The notes beneath the pieces are model-generated. The model had not been told where the DNA came from. It saw only the letters and a list, made by a program, of their open reading frames with translations, and searched no databases. This document shows, one piece after another, positions 16,775 through 25,192 of a stretch of DNA of 64,000 nt. The DNA comes from Dichloromethanomonas sp964477085. Its GTDB lineage: Bacteria; Bacillota; Desulfitobacteriia; Desulfitobacteriales; Syntrophobotulaceae. The first letter of the stretch is position 1. Every line of letters begins with the position of its first letter. The stretch is from contig CAYZDF010000007.1 in assembly GCA_964477085.1 (NCBI GenBank), forward strand, positions 1 through 64,000, in the 5' to 3' direction. Position numbers and translations under genes: made by a program.

Positions 16775-18406
16775 ATGATTAGTACCGAACGACTCACTCT
16801 CCGTTTTGGGAAAAGAGCACTATTTGAGGATGTCAATGTTAAGTTTACGCCTGGGAATTGTTATGGTTTAATTGGAGCTAATGGTTCCGGGAAGTCAACC
16901 TTTCTTAAAATATTATCGGGTGAGATTGAGCCTTCCAAAGGGGATGTCATCATAACCCCGGGCGAAAGGATTGCAGTGCTTAAACAGGACCATTTTGAGT
17001 TTGAAAAATATGATGTCTTGAATACTGTTATTATGGGGCATCGAAGACTCTATGACATTATGGTGGAGAAAGACAGCTTGTATGCTAAACCTGATTTTTC
17101 AGAAGAAGATGGGCTTAAAGCTTCCGAACTTGAGGGCGAATTCGCCGAACTCAATGGCTGGCAGGCTGAAGCAGAAGCAGCTGAACTTTTAATGGGTCTG
17201 GGCATCCCCAAAGATCTTCACGACAAAAAAATGGAAGAAGTCGATGGTAACCAAAAAGTGCGAGTTCTTCTGGCCCAATCACTTTTTGGCAACCCGAATA
17301 TCCTTCTATTAGACGAGCCCACCAACCACTTAGACCTCCAATCCAAGATGTGGCTGGAAAATTTTCTGCTTAACTTTGAGAGTACGGTCATCGTGGTTTC
17401 CCATGATCGTCATTTTTTAAATAAAGTATGTACGCATATTGTTGATATCGACTTTGGCAAAATCCAAATGTATGTGGGCAATTACGATTTCTGGTATGAA
17501 TCCAGCCAACTAGCTTTAAGGCTGATGCGCGAAGCCAATAAGAAAAAGGAAGATAAGATTGTCGAATTACAAAAGTTTATTCAGCGATTCAGTTCCAATG
17601 CTTCCAAAGCCAAACAAGCTACTTCCCGCAAGAAACTGCTTGAGAAGATTACCCTGGATGATATTAGGCCATCCTCCCGTAAATATCCTTATATTGCTTT
17701 CACACCTGACCGTGAGGCCGGAAATAATCTTCTCTCCGTTCAGAATCTTTCTTATAGTATAGATGGTGAAAAAGTACTTGATGATGTTTCTTTTATGGTC
17801 AATAAAGGTGATAAGATCGCTTTCGTCGGTTCTCATGAGAATGCCAAGACTGCTTTGTTCCGAGTGCTTATGGGTGAAATTGAAGCTGACAGTGGCGAAT
17901 ATAACTGGGGTATAACCACGACTCAGGCTTATTTTCCCAAAGATAACACGACGTATTTTGACACAGACCTGAGTTTGGTGGATTGGCTGAGACAGTATTC
18001 CAGGGATCCGGATGAATCGTATGTCAGAGGCTTTCTAGGCAGGATGCTCTTTTCTGGCGATGAATCCCTTAAATCCGCCAACGTGATCTCGGGTGGAGAA
18101 AAGGTCCGGTGTATGCTCTCCAGGATGATGCTCAGTGGAGCCAATGTTCTCCTCTTGGATGAACCAACCAACCACCTGGATTTAGAATCTATCACTGCTC
18201 TGAATAACGGCTTAACCGACTTTAATGGAACCATCCTCTTCGTTTCCCAGGATCATCAATTTGTGCAGACCATTGCCAATCGTATCATCGAAATCACTCC
18301 TAAAGGTCTGGTCGACAGACAGATGGCTTATGATGAGTACCTTGAGGATAATAATGTTAAGGCCCTGCTGCAGGAGCTTAAAACACCCAATAATCTATAT
18401 GCTTAA
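16775..18406 (+). CDS. ABC-F family ATPase
   Basis: A 543-residue soluble protein with two ABC domains and a charged linker (about 245-310), without membrane segments. ABC-F proteins act on the ribosome, some giving antibiotic protection. The first domain has GANGSGKST and LLLDEPTNHLD but a degraded signature (VDGNQ instead of LSGGQ). The second has ISGGEK and LLLDEPTNHLD, but its Walker A reads GSHENAKT, with Ala in place of the last Gly. I recall this substitution as shared by a Firmicute subgroup near YkpA/YbiT. AGGAAG precedes ATG 16775; a terminator follows. Confidence 0.88.
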   Translation: MISTERLTLRFGKRALFEDVNVKFTPGNCYGLIGANGSGKSTFLKILSGEIEPSKGDVIITPGERIAVLKQDHFEFEKYDVLNTVIMGHRRLYDIMVEKDSLYAKPDFSEEDGLKASELEGEFAELNGWQAEAEAAELLMGLGIPKDLHDKKMEEVDGNQKVRVLLAQSLFGNPNILLLDEPTNHLDLQSKMWLENFLLNFESTVIVVSHDRHFLNKVCTHIVDIDFGKIQMYVGNYDFWYESSQLALRLMREANKKKEDKIVELQKFIQRFSSNASKAKQATSRKKLLEKITLDDIRPSSRKYPYIAFTPDREAGNNLLSVQNLSYSIDGEKVLDDVSFMVNKGDKIAFVGSHENAKTALFRVLMGEIEADSGEYNWGITTTQAYFPKDNTTYFDTDLSLVDWLRQYSRDPDESYVRGFLGRMLFSGDESLKSANVISGGEKVRCMLSRMMLSGANVLLLDEPTNHLDLESITALNNGLTDFNGTILFVSQDHQFVQTIANRIIEITPKGLVDRQMAYDEYLEDNNVKALLQELKTPNNLYA

Positions 18407-18455
18407 GCATATTACTTGATTTATAAAGGGACTATATCACAACTTAGCCCAGATG

Positions 18456-18483
18456 AAAGGCGTCAATCTGACGTCTTTTTTTG
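18456..18483 (+). terminator. Terminator of the ABC-F gene
   Basis: AAAGGCGTCA (18456-18465) pairs with TGACGTCTTT (18469-18478) around a three-base loop, with a T run following. It abuts the end of the convergent gtrA-like gene. Confidence 0.85.
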
Positions 18484-18912
18484 TTATTCCTGATAATCCC
18501 TGGAGGAAACTGCGAAAATGACTTGACGATAGAGCATAAAGTTCCAGACGGTGATGAGGGCCATGGAGATGAGTTTGGCGATGATATCCAGCAGTCCCCA
18601 TCTCACCAGGGTATAAATGAAATAAGTGCTAAAAAACAGGTTAAATAAAAATAGCATGATGTATAAGACCAGGCTGCGATTAACCTCAGCCCGACTTTGA
18701 AAAGCCCATACTTTGTTCAGAAAAAAGTTTAGTATGGCAGCAAGGACAACCGCAGCTATGTTGGAAAGATCAAGCCTGAGCTGAATCACTCTGACAAGAA
18801 GAGTGAAAAGTAAAACCTCACATAATGCAGTTGAGCCGCCTACCACCAAATACTTAACGAATTGTCTATGCGTTTCGTTTATACTTTTCCACTTTGGAAT
18901 ATTTTCGATCAT
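18484..18912 (-). CDS. GtrA-family membrane protein
   Basis: A 142-residue protein with four transmembrane helices and the GtrA core (FVKYLVVGGSTALCEVLLF and LNFFLNKVWAFQ). GtrA-type proteins are thought to flip bactoprenyl-phosphate-linked sugars across the membrane. Its ATG lies 47 bases inside the end of the upstream glycosyltransferase gene, with AAAGGAC six bases before it, so the two are translationally coupled and presumably form a GtrA-GtrB pair. Confidence 0.88.
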   Translation of the reverse strand: MIENIPKWKSINETHRQFVKYLVVGGSTALCEVLLFTLLVRVIQLRLDLSNIAAVVLAAILNFFLNKVWAFQSRAEVNRSLVLYIMLFLFNLFFSTYFIYTLVRWGLLDIIAKLISMALITVWNFMLYRQVIFAVSSRDYQE

Positions 18913-19837
18913 GTTTTTGTCCTTTATGGTGAATTTCAGAGATAATATATCGGGGCCGATGTTTTACTTCATCATAAATTTTTGAGATATAGAGTCCGAT
19001 GATCCCCAAGCTGATCATGATCAGACTCCCTAAACCAAGTTGAAGAATAATAATGGTGGTAAAACCGCTGGAGGCTCTGCCGGTTACTTTCATGAATAAG
19101 GTCTGGGTTATAAGGAAGACATCGACGATTAACAATGCTGCCCCTAACCATGTGGTCAGGTACAGTGGTGCCGAAGAAAATGATGTGATAGAGCGCAAAG
19201 CAAGCTTTACTCGACTTCCGTAAGACCATTTTGAAGCTCCTTTTAGCCGCTCCTGAACCTGAAAAGGGACTTGAGCCCGACGATAGCCTAACCATGCAGA
19301 CATACCCCTGAAGAAGGTATCCGATTCCTTTAATTGCTTCCAGGCATCTACGACCTTGCGGTCCAAAAGCTTATAATCGGAGGCATTATCCAAATTGATT
19401 CCTGATACTTTATTAAAAAAGCGATAGAAGCTTAGGGCCATCCATTTAGAAAAGAACGTTTCTTTACCTCTGTGGGACTTAACCCCTTCTACCACGTCGA
19501 AGCCCTCATCTTCCCAAAGACGAACCATTTCCGGTATGAGTTGGGGTGGATGCTGCAGGTCTCCATCCATAATAATACAGGCATCACCTTTAGCAATCTC
19601 CAGTCCGGCACATAGGGCTGACTCTTTCCCGAAATTTCGGCTTAGATCGATAATGGCGACTTGGCTGTAGTCCTTAGCAAGTCTTTTCATCTCTTCCCAG
19701 GTGTTGTCACTTGAGCCATCGTTGATCAAGAGTACTTCAGAACCGATCTTATGCTTCTGCAGGATCGTCATGATCTGGACAATATTGGGATAAATTTGAT
19801 CTGCTTCGTTATAAGCCGGAATAATAAGTGAAATCAA
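18866..19837 (-). CDS. GtrB-like family 2 glycosyltransferase
   Basis: A 323-residue enzyme: GT-A catalytic domain (SLIIPAYNEAD, NDGSSDNTW, IIMDGDLQHPP, RGMSAWLGYRRAQVPF) and two C-terminal transmembrane helices (about 225-285), as in bactoprenol-phosphate glucosyltransferases and dolichyl-phosphate mannose synthase. It should charge undecaprenyl phosphate with a sugar on the inner leaflet. I start at TTG 19837, because AAGGAGGTGATC, a full match to the 16S rRNA tail, lies eight bases upstream and the product then begins MISLIIPAYNE. An earlier in-frame start at 19945 would add unrelated residues. Confidence 0.87.
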   Translation of the reverse strand: MISLIIPAYNEADQIYPNIVQIMTILQKHKIGSEVLLINDGSSDNTWEEMKRLAKDYSQVAIIDLSRNFGKESALCAGLEIAKGDACIIMDGDLQHPPQLIPEMVRLWEDEGFDVVEGVKSHRGKETFFSKWMALSFYRFFNKVSGINLDNASDYKLLDRKVVDAWKQLKESDTFFRGMSAWLGYRRAQVPFQVQERLKGASKWSYGSRVKLALRSITSFSSAPLYLTTWLGAALLIVDVFLITQTLFMKVTGRASSGFTTIIILQLGLGSLIMISLGIIGLYISKIYDEVKHRPRYIISEIHHKGQKHDRKYSKVEKYKRNA

Positions 19838-19987
19838 AGAGATCACCTCCTTATTAGCAGCGCGGTGCTGTGTCGTACACTTCAGTTGGCCAATGGTCTC
19901 TGGATTTATCACGGCAATTACCTTATTTTCTATAGTTTTTACCAAAAAGTTGATTTATTTTCCCTTTTAGTGGCAAAAATTTATTTT

Positions 19988-21667
19988 ATGAATATAAAGA
20001 ACAAAGATTTTACTTCTATTGTTAATAAATATTGGGGTTATCTTATCCTTGGCCTGCTTTTGGGATGTATGCTTCTTATTCATCGTTATATTTTTCTCTA
20101 TGCCGATGACCTTTATTACTGCAGGGATGCCTCTTATGGTTTAAGTCATCTTCCCCACTTCACTTGGAGTGAACTAAAGGCTAATGGGCGCGTCTGGATT
20201 GGCTTAGCAATGCTTGCAGTCCTCAAAAACCAGATCGCTGTGTTCAGGATTTTTAACCCTGTCATGATTACGCTGACGGCTTTTTTGATGGCCAGGATAA
20301 CAACTTATTCTCAAATGAAAGATGGGCTTCCAGATGGACTTTCACCTAAGGAAATAAGCACAGCCCTGTTCTGCTCCAGTTTATTCTTTCTCTATTTACC
20401 TGTCCAAATCTCTCACACCACGATTTATTATGTGGCCTGTGCCTTTAACTACTTGTATCCTACTGCCTTAACAATGCTCTACGCTTATATCCTTTTTCGC
20501 TCGACAAAAAAACCGGATCAAAGGCTTATGATTAAGTCTCTGATCATGGTACTTGCTTTTTTAGCCGGGTCATCCACCCAGCAAGGTGGGATGATCGCCA
20601 TTGGTTTTACAGTACTCATAACATTTTATTTTACCTTCTTTAAAAAGCAGAGCGTATTTCATTCCTATATCCCTTATTACATCTCTCTCCTGAGTGGCTT
20701 CACGTTGATCCTTTACGGTTCCTTTAACCGGCTGCTCTTTGAAAAGCATGCAGGCAATACGGTTAATCCGATCGAAGTGATCACTGGGCTCTTACGTATC
20801 AATATATTTTCTCAGCCGGCAGCCCTATTTGTCCTGCTCACCTGTCTAAGCTGTATCTTTTGGTTCGCATACTGTGGTTCAAAAGTCAGGCATTCCTTGC
20901 ACCCTTTTCTTTATGGACTGAGCAGAATGTTACTAGTGCTCCTGTCTTTGGCCATACCAGGGTACATCTATGTTGTGCTGTTTAAATCTGTCCCCGTGGA
21001 ACTGTTCAGCGACGGAACCCGAAATATGATTTTGAGTTTTACTATGCTTGCTTTTACTGGTGTGTACCTCTTCAGCATCCTTCTAAGCTCCTGGATGATT
21101 CTGTTAATAAGAGATAACCCCTTTCCGTTTTTTAATAGCATCTGTGCCATCGGTGCCCAACTTATGCTTCTGATCGTTAATGCCAGGTTTGCTCAAGCCT
21201 ATAAGATGATGTTCCCATCTCTGCTTTTAATGAGTATTTTTATCATTTTCTCTATCATTCAATTTCATCGCAATAAGACGTTCATCTTCCTGGCCGTAAC
21301 CCTTATCTCATTATCTATTGCATTGATGACAGATCGATGGTCTGCTGCCATTGTTGCTTTACTCGTTCTGATCTTATCCATAGTTTTTCGATCATTTTTC
21401 AAGGCAAGTGCTTTAATATCTTTAAGTTTAGCTCTCCTAGTATTCGGAACGACGTATGCAGGCTATCAAAAACAAGCTATACCGCAGATTGATAACCTTG
21501 AAGCCATCGAACGCTATCATCAGAGTACTGCCAAAGACAAACTGATTCTTAAAAAGGTACCTGTCAGTCCCTATGGCTATAATCTGGACAACTGGAACAA
21601 TATGCCTTACTTTATGAAGCAATGCTATCAGATAGATCCTGAGACCAGGATTGAATATCAAGAATGA
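19988..21667 (+). CDS. Polytopic membrane protein, DUF6056/GT-C-like
   Basis: About 559 residues with some twelve transmembrane helices. The first extracytoplasmic loop reads YADDLYYCRDASYG, with an acidic pair, and soon after comes NGRVWIG, the layout of DUF6056 and other GT-C-like glycosyltransferases that use polyprenyl-phosphate sugars. It is divergent from the gtrB-gtrA-like pair. I infer that the three form a Gtr-type glycosylation set, this protein being the acceptor-specific transferase. The acceptor is unknown. ATG 19988 is the best start by topology, though no good ribosome site precedes it; an extended frame reaches back to 19865. Confidence 0.6.
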   Translation: MNIKNKDFTSIVNKYWGYLILGLLLGCMLLIHRYIFLYADDLYYCRDASYGLSHLPHFTWSELKANGRVWIGLAMLAVLKNQIAVFRIFNPVMITLTAFLMARITTYSQMKDGLPDGLSPKEISTALFCSSLFFLYLPVQISHTTIYYVACAFNYLYPTALTMLYAYILFRSTKKPDQRLMIKSLIMVLAFLAGSSTQQGGMIAIGFTVLITFYFTFFKKQSVFHSYIPYYISLLSGFTLILYGSFNRLLFEKHAGNTVNPIEVITGLLRINIFSQPAALFVLLTCLSCIFWFAYCGSKVRHSLHPFLYGLSRMLLVLLSLAIPGYIYVVLFKSVPVELFSDGTRNMILSFTMLAFTGVYLFSILLSSWMILLIRDNPFPFFNSICAIGAQLMLLIVNARFAQAYKMMFPSLLLMSIFIIFSIIQFHRNKTFIFLAVTLISLSIALMTDRWSAAIVALLVLILSIVFRSFFKASALISLSLALLVFGTTYAGYQKQAIPQIDNLEAIERYHQSTAKDKLILKKVPVSPYGYNLDNWNNMPYFMKQCYQIDPETRIEYQE

Positions 21668-21764
21668 AAGATTAATTATGTTTCTAAACTTGACAATTTG
21701 ATTACATAACTCCACAATCGAATGCAAACAATAACTACAGTATATTTTGCAAGGAGGTTAAGCG

Positions 21765-21974
21765 ATGCTATCTGTAAAAGAACTCAATTACATTAAAGAT
21801 TTTCTGTCCTGGGAACTTCTGATGGCCAAAAAGTTTAATGAATATGCCAATCAAGAAGTTGACCCCAATTTTAAAGGTATCTTTAACAATGCCGGCCAGG
21901 TTCATCAGACTAACTACCAGAACCTTCTTACTTATCTTCAGCAACAATCATCACAGGGAGGTATGGTACAATGA
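21765..21974 (+). CDS. Small spore coat-like protein (CotF-related)
   Basis: A 69-residue helical protein. The sequence LNYIKDFLSWELLMAKKFNE and the Q-rich end resemble the short CotF-type coat proteins of Clostridia, where two small adjacent genes share this fold. AAGGAGG precedes the ATG. Its stop overlaps the start of the next gene by four bases (ATGA), so the pair is co-translated. Confidence 0.7.
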   Translation: MLSVKELNYIKDFLSWELLMAKKFNEYANQEVDPNFKGIFNNAGQVHQTNYQNLLTYLQQQSSQGGMVQ

Positions 21975-22342
21975 TCGATACCAATTCAACAGTTACCAGT
22001 CAATTCGGTGTTCAGAAGATCGGTAAAGGTAAATCTCCTGTCCTTCCCAAGGAGAAGGATTCCAGCTATAATCTCCGGGACAGGCTCAATGACACACTCT
22101 CCAGTGAAAAGTATATCATCGAAGCATACACAACCGGTTCCAAAGAAGTGCTCTGCCAAAATCTCTATGGCATCATTAACAACAACCTTAATGGTGTCAA
22201 ACAACTGCACAGACACCTTTTTGAAGAATTATTTAATCTGGGAGAATATCAAGCGGATGTTGCTACAAAACAACAGATTGATGATGCTTTGGATATGTTC
22301 ACCAAATACCAGGCACAGTTTCCTTATACACAAAGCTATTAA
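21971..22342 (+). CDS. CotF-like spore coat protein
   Basis: A 123-residue protein with the CotF-like core: NLRDRLNDTLSSEKYIIEAY, then helices ending LHRHLFEELFNLGEYQADVA. This is the pattern of spore coat protein F and relatives, which form helical hairpins in the coat. AGGGAGG lies about nine bases before the ATG. Coupled to the small gene upstream; a terminator follows at 22409. Confidence 0.75.
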   Translation: MIDTNSTVTSQFGVQKIGKGKSPVLPKEKDSSYNLRDRLNDTLSSEKYIIEAYTTGSKEVLCQNLYGIINNNLNGVKQLHRHLFEELFNLGEYQADVATKQQIDDALDMFTKYQAQFPYTQSY

Positions 22343-22408
22343 ATCAAAAATCATATAGAACTCACACCAAGCATTCATACAGGGGACACATTTTACTGAT
22401 CAATTAAA

Positions 22409-22440
22409 AAAGACAGGAGAATGTCCCCTGTCTTTCTTTT
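22409..22440 (+). terminator. Terminator of the coat gene pair
   Basis: AAAGACAGG (22409-22417) pairs perfectly with CCTGTCTTT (22427-22435), followed by CTTTT. The rest of the 22343-22659 gap is A+T-rich without a recognisable element. Confidence 0.88.
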
Positions 22441-22659
22441 AATAATTACTTTTGGATCATGTTTTCATACTGTCATCAGAACCTTATAGATAAAATCAAA
22501 TTCTGTGAGTGTTAATTCCTCTATATTATCTTTAGAATCATTTTTAATATCATATTTTGCTTAGAAATAAGGCATGATATTTATTATTACGGATAAAAAA
22601 AAGTTGGAAAAAAAAGACCTTTACCGCATAATAAAATAAAAAGCAAGGGAGTGTTATAT

Positions 22660-23007
22660 ATGTCAAAGGAAGGAATCACGAAAATCAAAGATAAGCTTCA
22701 AGAACTTGCTGTATTGATTAAGGAACAAACCACTGAAGAAACTCGGGAAATCAAAGATGAACTTCTGGAAAGTGTCAACGAGATGAAGACAGCCATGGAA
22801 CAACGTTTCCAGTCAGTTGAAGAGAAGGTAAGCGATAATGTACAGGAAGCAATCAGTGAGTTAGAAGGTAAAGCTCTAAAGGTACAGTATACCATTCAGG
22901 AAAAATTGTCCCAAAGTGTAGCTCAAAAAGATGATATCGTGGTAAAAGCAGCTGATTCCCTCATCGAGACGATCAACAAAGTAAAGAACACCCTGCATTC
23001 GAAGTAA
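22660..23007 (+). CDS. Small helical coiled-coil protein
   Basis: A 115-residue, highly charged protein predicted almost wholly alpha-helical with coiled-coil periodicity. It has no cysteines, signal peptide or membrane segment. I do not recognise a family; it resembles phasin-like or apolipoprotein-like amphipathic helix proteins only in a general way. GGGAG lies eight bases before ATG 22660; an in-frame GTG at 22651 is less well placed. Single gene. Confidence 0.7.
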   Translation: MSKEGITKIKDKLQELAVLIKEQTTEETREIKDELLESVNEMKTAMEQRFQSVEEKVSDNVQEAISELEGKALKVQYTIQEKLSQSVAQKDDIVVKAADSLIETINKVKNTLHSK

Positions 23008-23114
23008 TCATAAACTGCTGAAAGAATATTCGAAGCCAAAATTGTTCACATAAAACTGAAATAGAAATATAATCGTCTCTTTTCCTTTATCAAGTTTAAT
23101 ACATGAGGATTTTG

Positions 23115-23149
23115 GATGTCTCAAGGATGATCGGTATCTTTGAGGCATC
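23115..23149 (+). terminator. 14-bp hairpin after the coiled-coil gene
   Basis: GATGTCTCAAGGAT pairs with ATCTTTGAGGCATC, with G-T pairs, around a 7-base loop. The following tract TTGATCTTT is only weakly T-rich, so termination is uncertain. Confidence 0.45.
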
Positions 23150-23308
23150 TTGATCTTTGCTCTTGGTGTTAATGAACTAACCCCTTCCTGCTGTTCTTAT
23201 CATCGTCTGTTTGGTTTTTTTTAGGTTTTTAGTAGAAGCCTAATTGAGTATCTTCACCAGGAGTGTTATTCTAGAGAAGTATTGAAAATAATGCGGGAGC
23301 GGATCGGG

Positions 23309-23710
23309 ATGCTGACTAAAGCTTTTTCACCGGAACAGGCAGCCTTCGGAAAACTGGAGAATGGCAGAGATGTAATCATTCTCTACGTCAAAGAATTTTC
23401 AGATGAAGTCTGTAAGGTGAGAGTGTCAGGACTAACTCATTACACGTATAATTGGTTCGAGAATGAGCAGAAAGATACCTATGTTCTCCAGATCACCTGG
23501 GAAATAGGAATACATATCGCCATTCGTTTTAACACCCAGCACTTTAACCTTATCGCCCAGTTGATGGAGCCCAAAGATGTGATTCTGGTTACATCGCCTA
23601 TTTCTGAACTGATGAATAGTGCTCAGCAACACGACAGGGATTTCTTAGAGTTTGATGATGTCCTGACTTTTAGTGGTCTGATTTTTACTGCGCCGTCACC
23701 TCTATCTTAG
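23309..23710 (+). CDS. Hypothetical soluble protein
   Basis: A 133-residue protein (or up to 142 from TTG 23282) that I do not recognise. It looks like a compact alpha/beta domain, with alternating hydrophobic strands (DVIILYVKEF, YVLQITWEIGIHIAIRF) and no membrane segment. ATG 23309 has GGGAG about ten bases upstream; ATG 23291 is the alternative. Its 3' end overlaps the convergent DUF1287 gene by 26 bases. Confidence 0.6.
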   Translation: MLTKAFSPEQAAFGKLENGRDVIILYVKEFSDEVCKVRVSGLTHYTYNWFENEQKDTYVLQITWEIGIHIAIRFNTQHFNLIAQLMEPKDVILVTSPISELMNSAQQHDRDFLEFDDVLTFSGLIFTAPSPLS

Positions 23711-24443
23711 GCCAGCGGTAATGCCCAATAATCTTGGAGATATGATCGTTCCAATAGAGAAGGGCATCCTCTTCTTTCGTGTACGGTCCGGCATTGTGGA
23801 TGAGGTATGGGACACCGTCCGGTCGCCTTAAATCTGAAACGATACCAATATGTTCTACCGGTTTGTCGAAGACAACGATATCTCCCGCTTGCCATTCTTT
23901 GAGGTTTTCAAGGTCATAAGGAATGATGCGCGTCGTAAGAACTGTACCTTTTCTGTTGAAAAAAACGACCAAATTAGGTACTCTGCGGAAGTCAATATTG
24001 GGATCAGGCCTATTCTCGACACGGGGATAGGCTTTTGTATTGGATTTAATATCCTGGTCCACCATGTTTTTTAAGTTATAACCGGCATTCTTAAAGGCTC
24101 GCCAAACAACATCCGTGCATACCCCTTCATGGTCAGGCGGATATCCTCCGCTGTAATATGCACTTCGATAGGATGGCTTATTGGCCGCATCCTTACGTGC
24201 TCCCTCGACAATATCAGCCATATCTTTGAGACCATCACCATCCTGATCATGATCAATCTCCACTTTGGGGATACTGTTACGAAAGGTGTCATCCTCCAGT
24301 AATTTATTAAGAAAACCGCCTGGCAGATCTATGGGGGCAAGATGCAAACGGTAGCTTAATAATGGAAACTTCAGAACCATGGTCCCTAGTATCAAGCATA
24401 AGGGAATTATGCCAATCATGATTTTGTACTTTATTCTCATCAT
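23685..24443 (-). CDS. DUF1287 family secreted protein
   Basis: A 252-residue protein with an N-terminal transmembrane or signal helix (about 7-25) and a DUF1287 domain. Visible motifs are GVCTDVVWRAFKNAGY, with a Cys, and DIVVFDKPVEHIGIVSD, with a His, which resemble an NlpC/P60-like Cys-His arrangement. Family members are thought to be amidase-like cell envelope proteins; the substrate is unknown. AAGGAGC precedes the paired ATGs at 24443 and 24440. Confidence 0.82.
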   Translation of the reverse strand: MMRIKYKIMIGIIPLCLILGTMVLKFPLLSYRLHLAPIDLPGGFLNKLLEDDTFRNSIPKVEIDHDQDGDGLKDMADIVEGARKDAANKPSYRSAYYSGGYPPDHEGVCTDVVWRAFKNAGYNLKNMVDQDIKSNTKAYPRVENRPDPNIDFRRVPNLVVFFNRKGTVLTTRIIPYDLENLKEWQAGDIVVFDKPVEHIGIVSDLRRPDGVPYLIHNAGPYTKEEDALLYWNDHISKIIGHYRWPKIEVTAQ

Positions 24444-24675
24444 CCTGCTCCTTAGGACATAATTATAGACTTTTTGACTGTTATCATTATTTTACCTCGA
24501 TAGTACTTAATAAGCTACTCGCTTTCAGACTAACAAGTTTTACAAAATTTTGGTTAATCATGTGCAATACTCAAAAACAAATAGAAGATAATAGGAGGAT
24601 AACTTTTAAATATAAGATAAACTTGTTTTGACAATTTTGATATCCATTTCCAAAAATAAAAGAGTATTTTTTTTG

Positions 24676-24683
24676 CATAATAT
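24676..24683 (+). promoter_or_regulatory. Possible sporulation-sigma -10 box
   Basis: CATAATAT fits the CATAnnnT form of mother-cell sigma-E/sigma-K -10 elements, 49 bases before the first of two small spore-protein-like genes. No clear -35 partner, so confidence is low. Confidence 0.3.
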
Positions 24684-24731
24684 CAAAAACTAAATCATGA
24701 TAAAACCTACAAAATGTGAGGTGAATAAAAA

Positions 24732-24893
24732 ATGGATAAAAAATGGTTTAGATACAGCGGAACCTGGGGCAAGGGTCATACCACAGAATGGGGAGATCTT
24801 CCAAGCATCAATCCCAAAATTTCCGGCATCCCGTTTCCTACTGCCTATAATGCAGTTAATTCAAGAGAATGGGTGGAATCCAGAAATAAATAA
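24732..24893 (+). CDS. Small DUF3787-like protein (first of two)
   Basis: A 53-residue protein. Its C-terminal half, IPFPTAYNAVNSREWVESRN, parallels the C-terminus of the next gene's product (IPTEYDVRNAKEWVDSNQ). I take both as members of the small spore-surface DUF3787 (CDIF630_02480-like) group; the first lacks the typical TAAW motif. GAGGTG lies eight bases before the ATG. A 68-codon frame at 24697-24903 overlaps it in another phase and is rejected. Confidence 0.6.
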   Translation: MDKKWFRYSGTWGKGHTTEWGDLPSINPKISGIPFPTAYNAVNSREWVESRNK

Positions 24894-24927
24894 ACTTAAT
24901 TAGACATTGAACCAAGGTGGTATAGAC

Positions 24928-25098
24928 ATGACAAAAAACAAAAAGAAAGACAGCTTTATGGCACTTCCCGTAGAGAACCACAAGACAGCTGCCTGGATAG
25001 AAAACTGGGAAGAAGTGAAGCCTGAATCTCAGGTCGTGATCCCTACTGAATACGATGTCCGCAATGCCAAAGAATGGGTTGATTCCAATCAGTTATAA
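24928..25098 (+). CDS. DUF3787-family small spore protein (second of two)
   Basis: A 56-residue protein with HKTAAWIENWEEVKPESQV and IPTEYDVRNAKEWVDSNQ, the recognisable DUF3787 pattern seen in small sporulation-associated proteins of Clostridia. Its function is not known. AAGGTGG stands seven bases before ATG 24928. It is 34 bases downstream of a shorter relative, suggesting an old tandem duplication. Confidence 0.7.
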   Translation: MTKNKKKDSFMALPVENHKTAAWIENWEEVKPESQVVIPTEYDVRNAKEWVDSNQL

Positions 25099-25120
25099 TG
25101 CTTACTAAAAAGCCCTTATC

Positions 25121-25166
25121 GGGCTAGAGCAAACCACCCGTTTTAGCGGGTGGTTTGCTCTAGCCC
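25121..25166 (+). terminator. Perfect 20-bp inverted repeat
   Basis: Twenty bases at 25121-25140 pair perfectly with 25147-25166 around the loop TTTTAG. Flanking sequence continues an imperfect pairing outward (AGCCCTTATC against GATAAAGAGTGCT), giving a stem of over 30 bp. There is no T run, so it could be a bidirectional barrier between the spore genes and the convergent permease gene, or the border of an inserted segment. Confidence 0.6.
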
Positions 25167-25192
25167 TACTGATAAAGAGTGCTTTCTATCGG

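Noticed and set aside
24697..24903. 68-codon frame overlapping the first small spore gene
   Set aside because: The other frame (24732-24893) has the ribosome site and a C-terminus matching the next gene.
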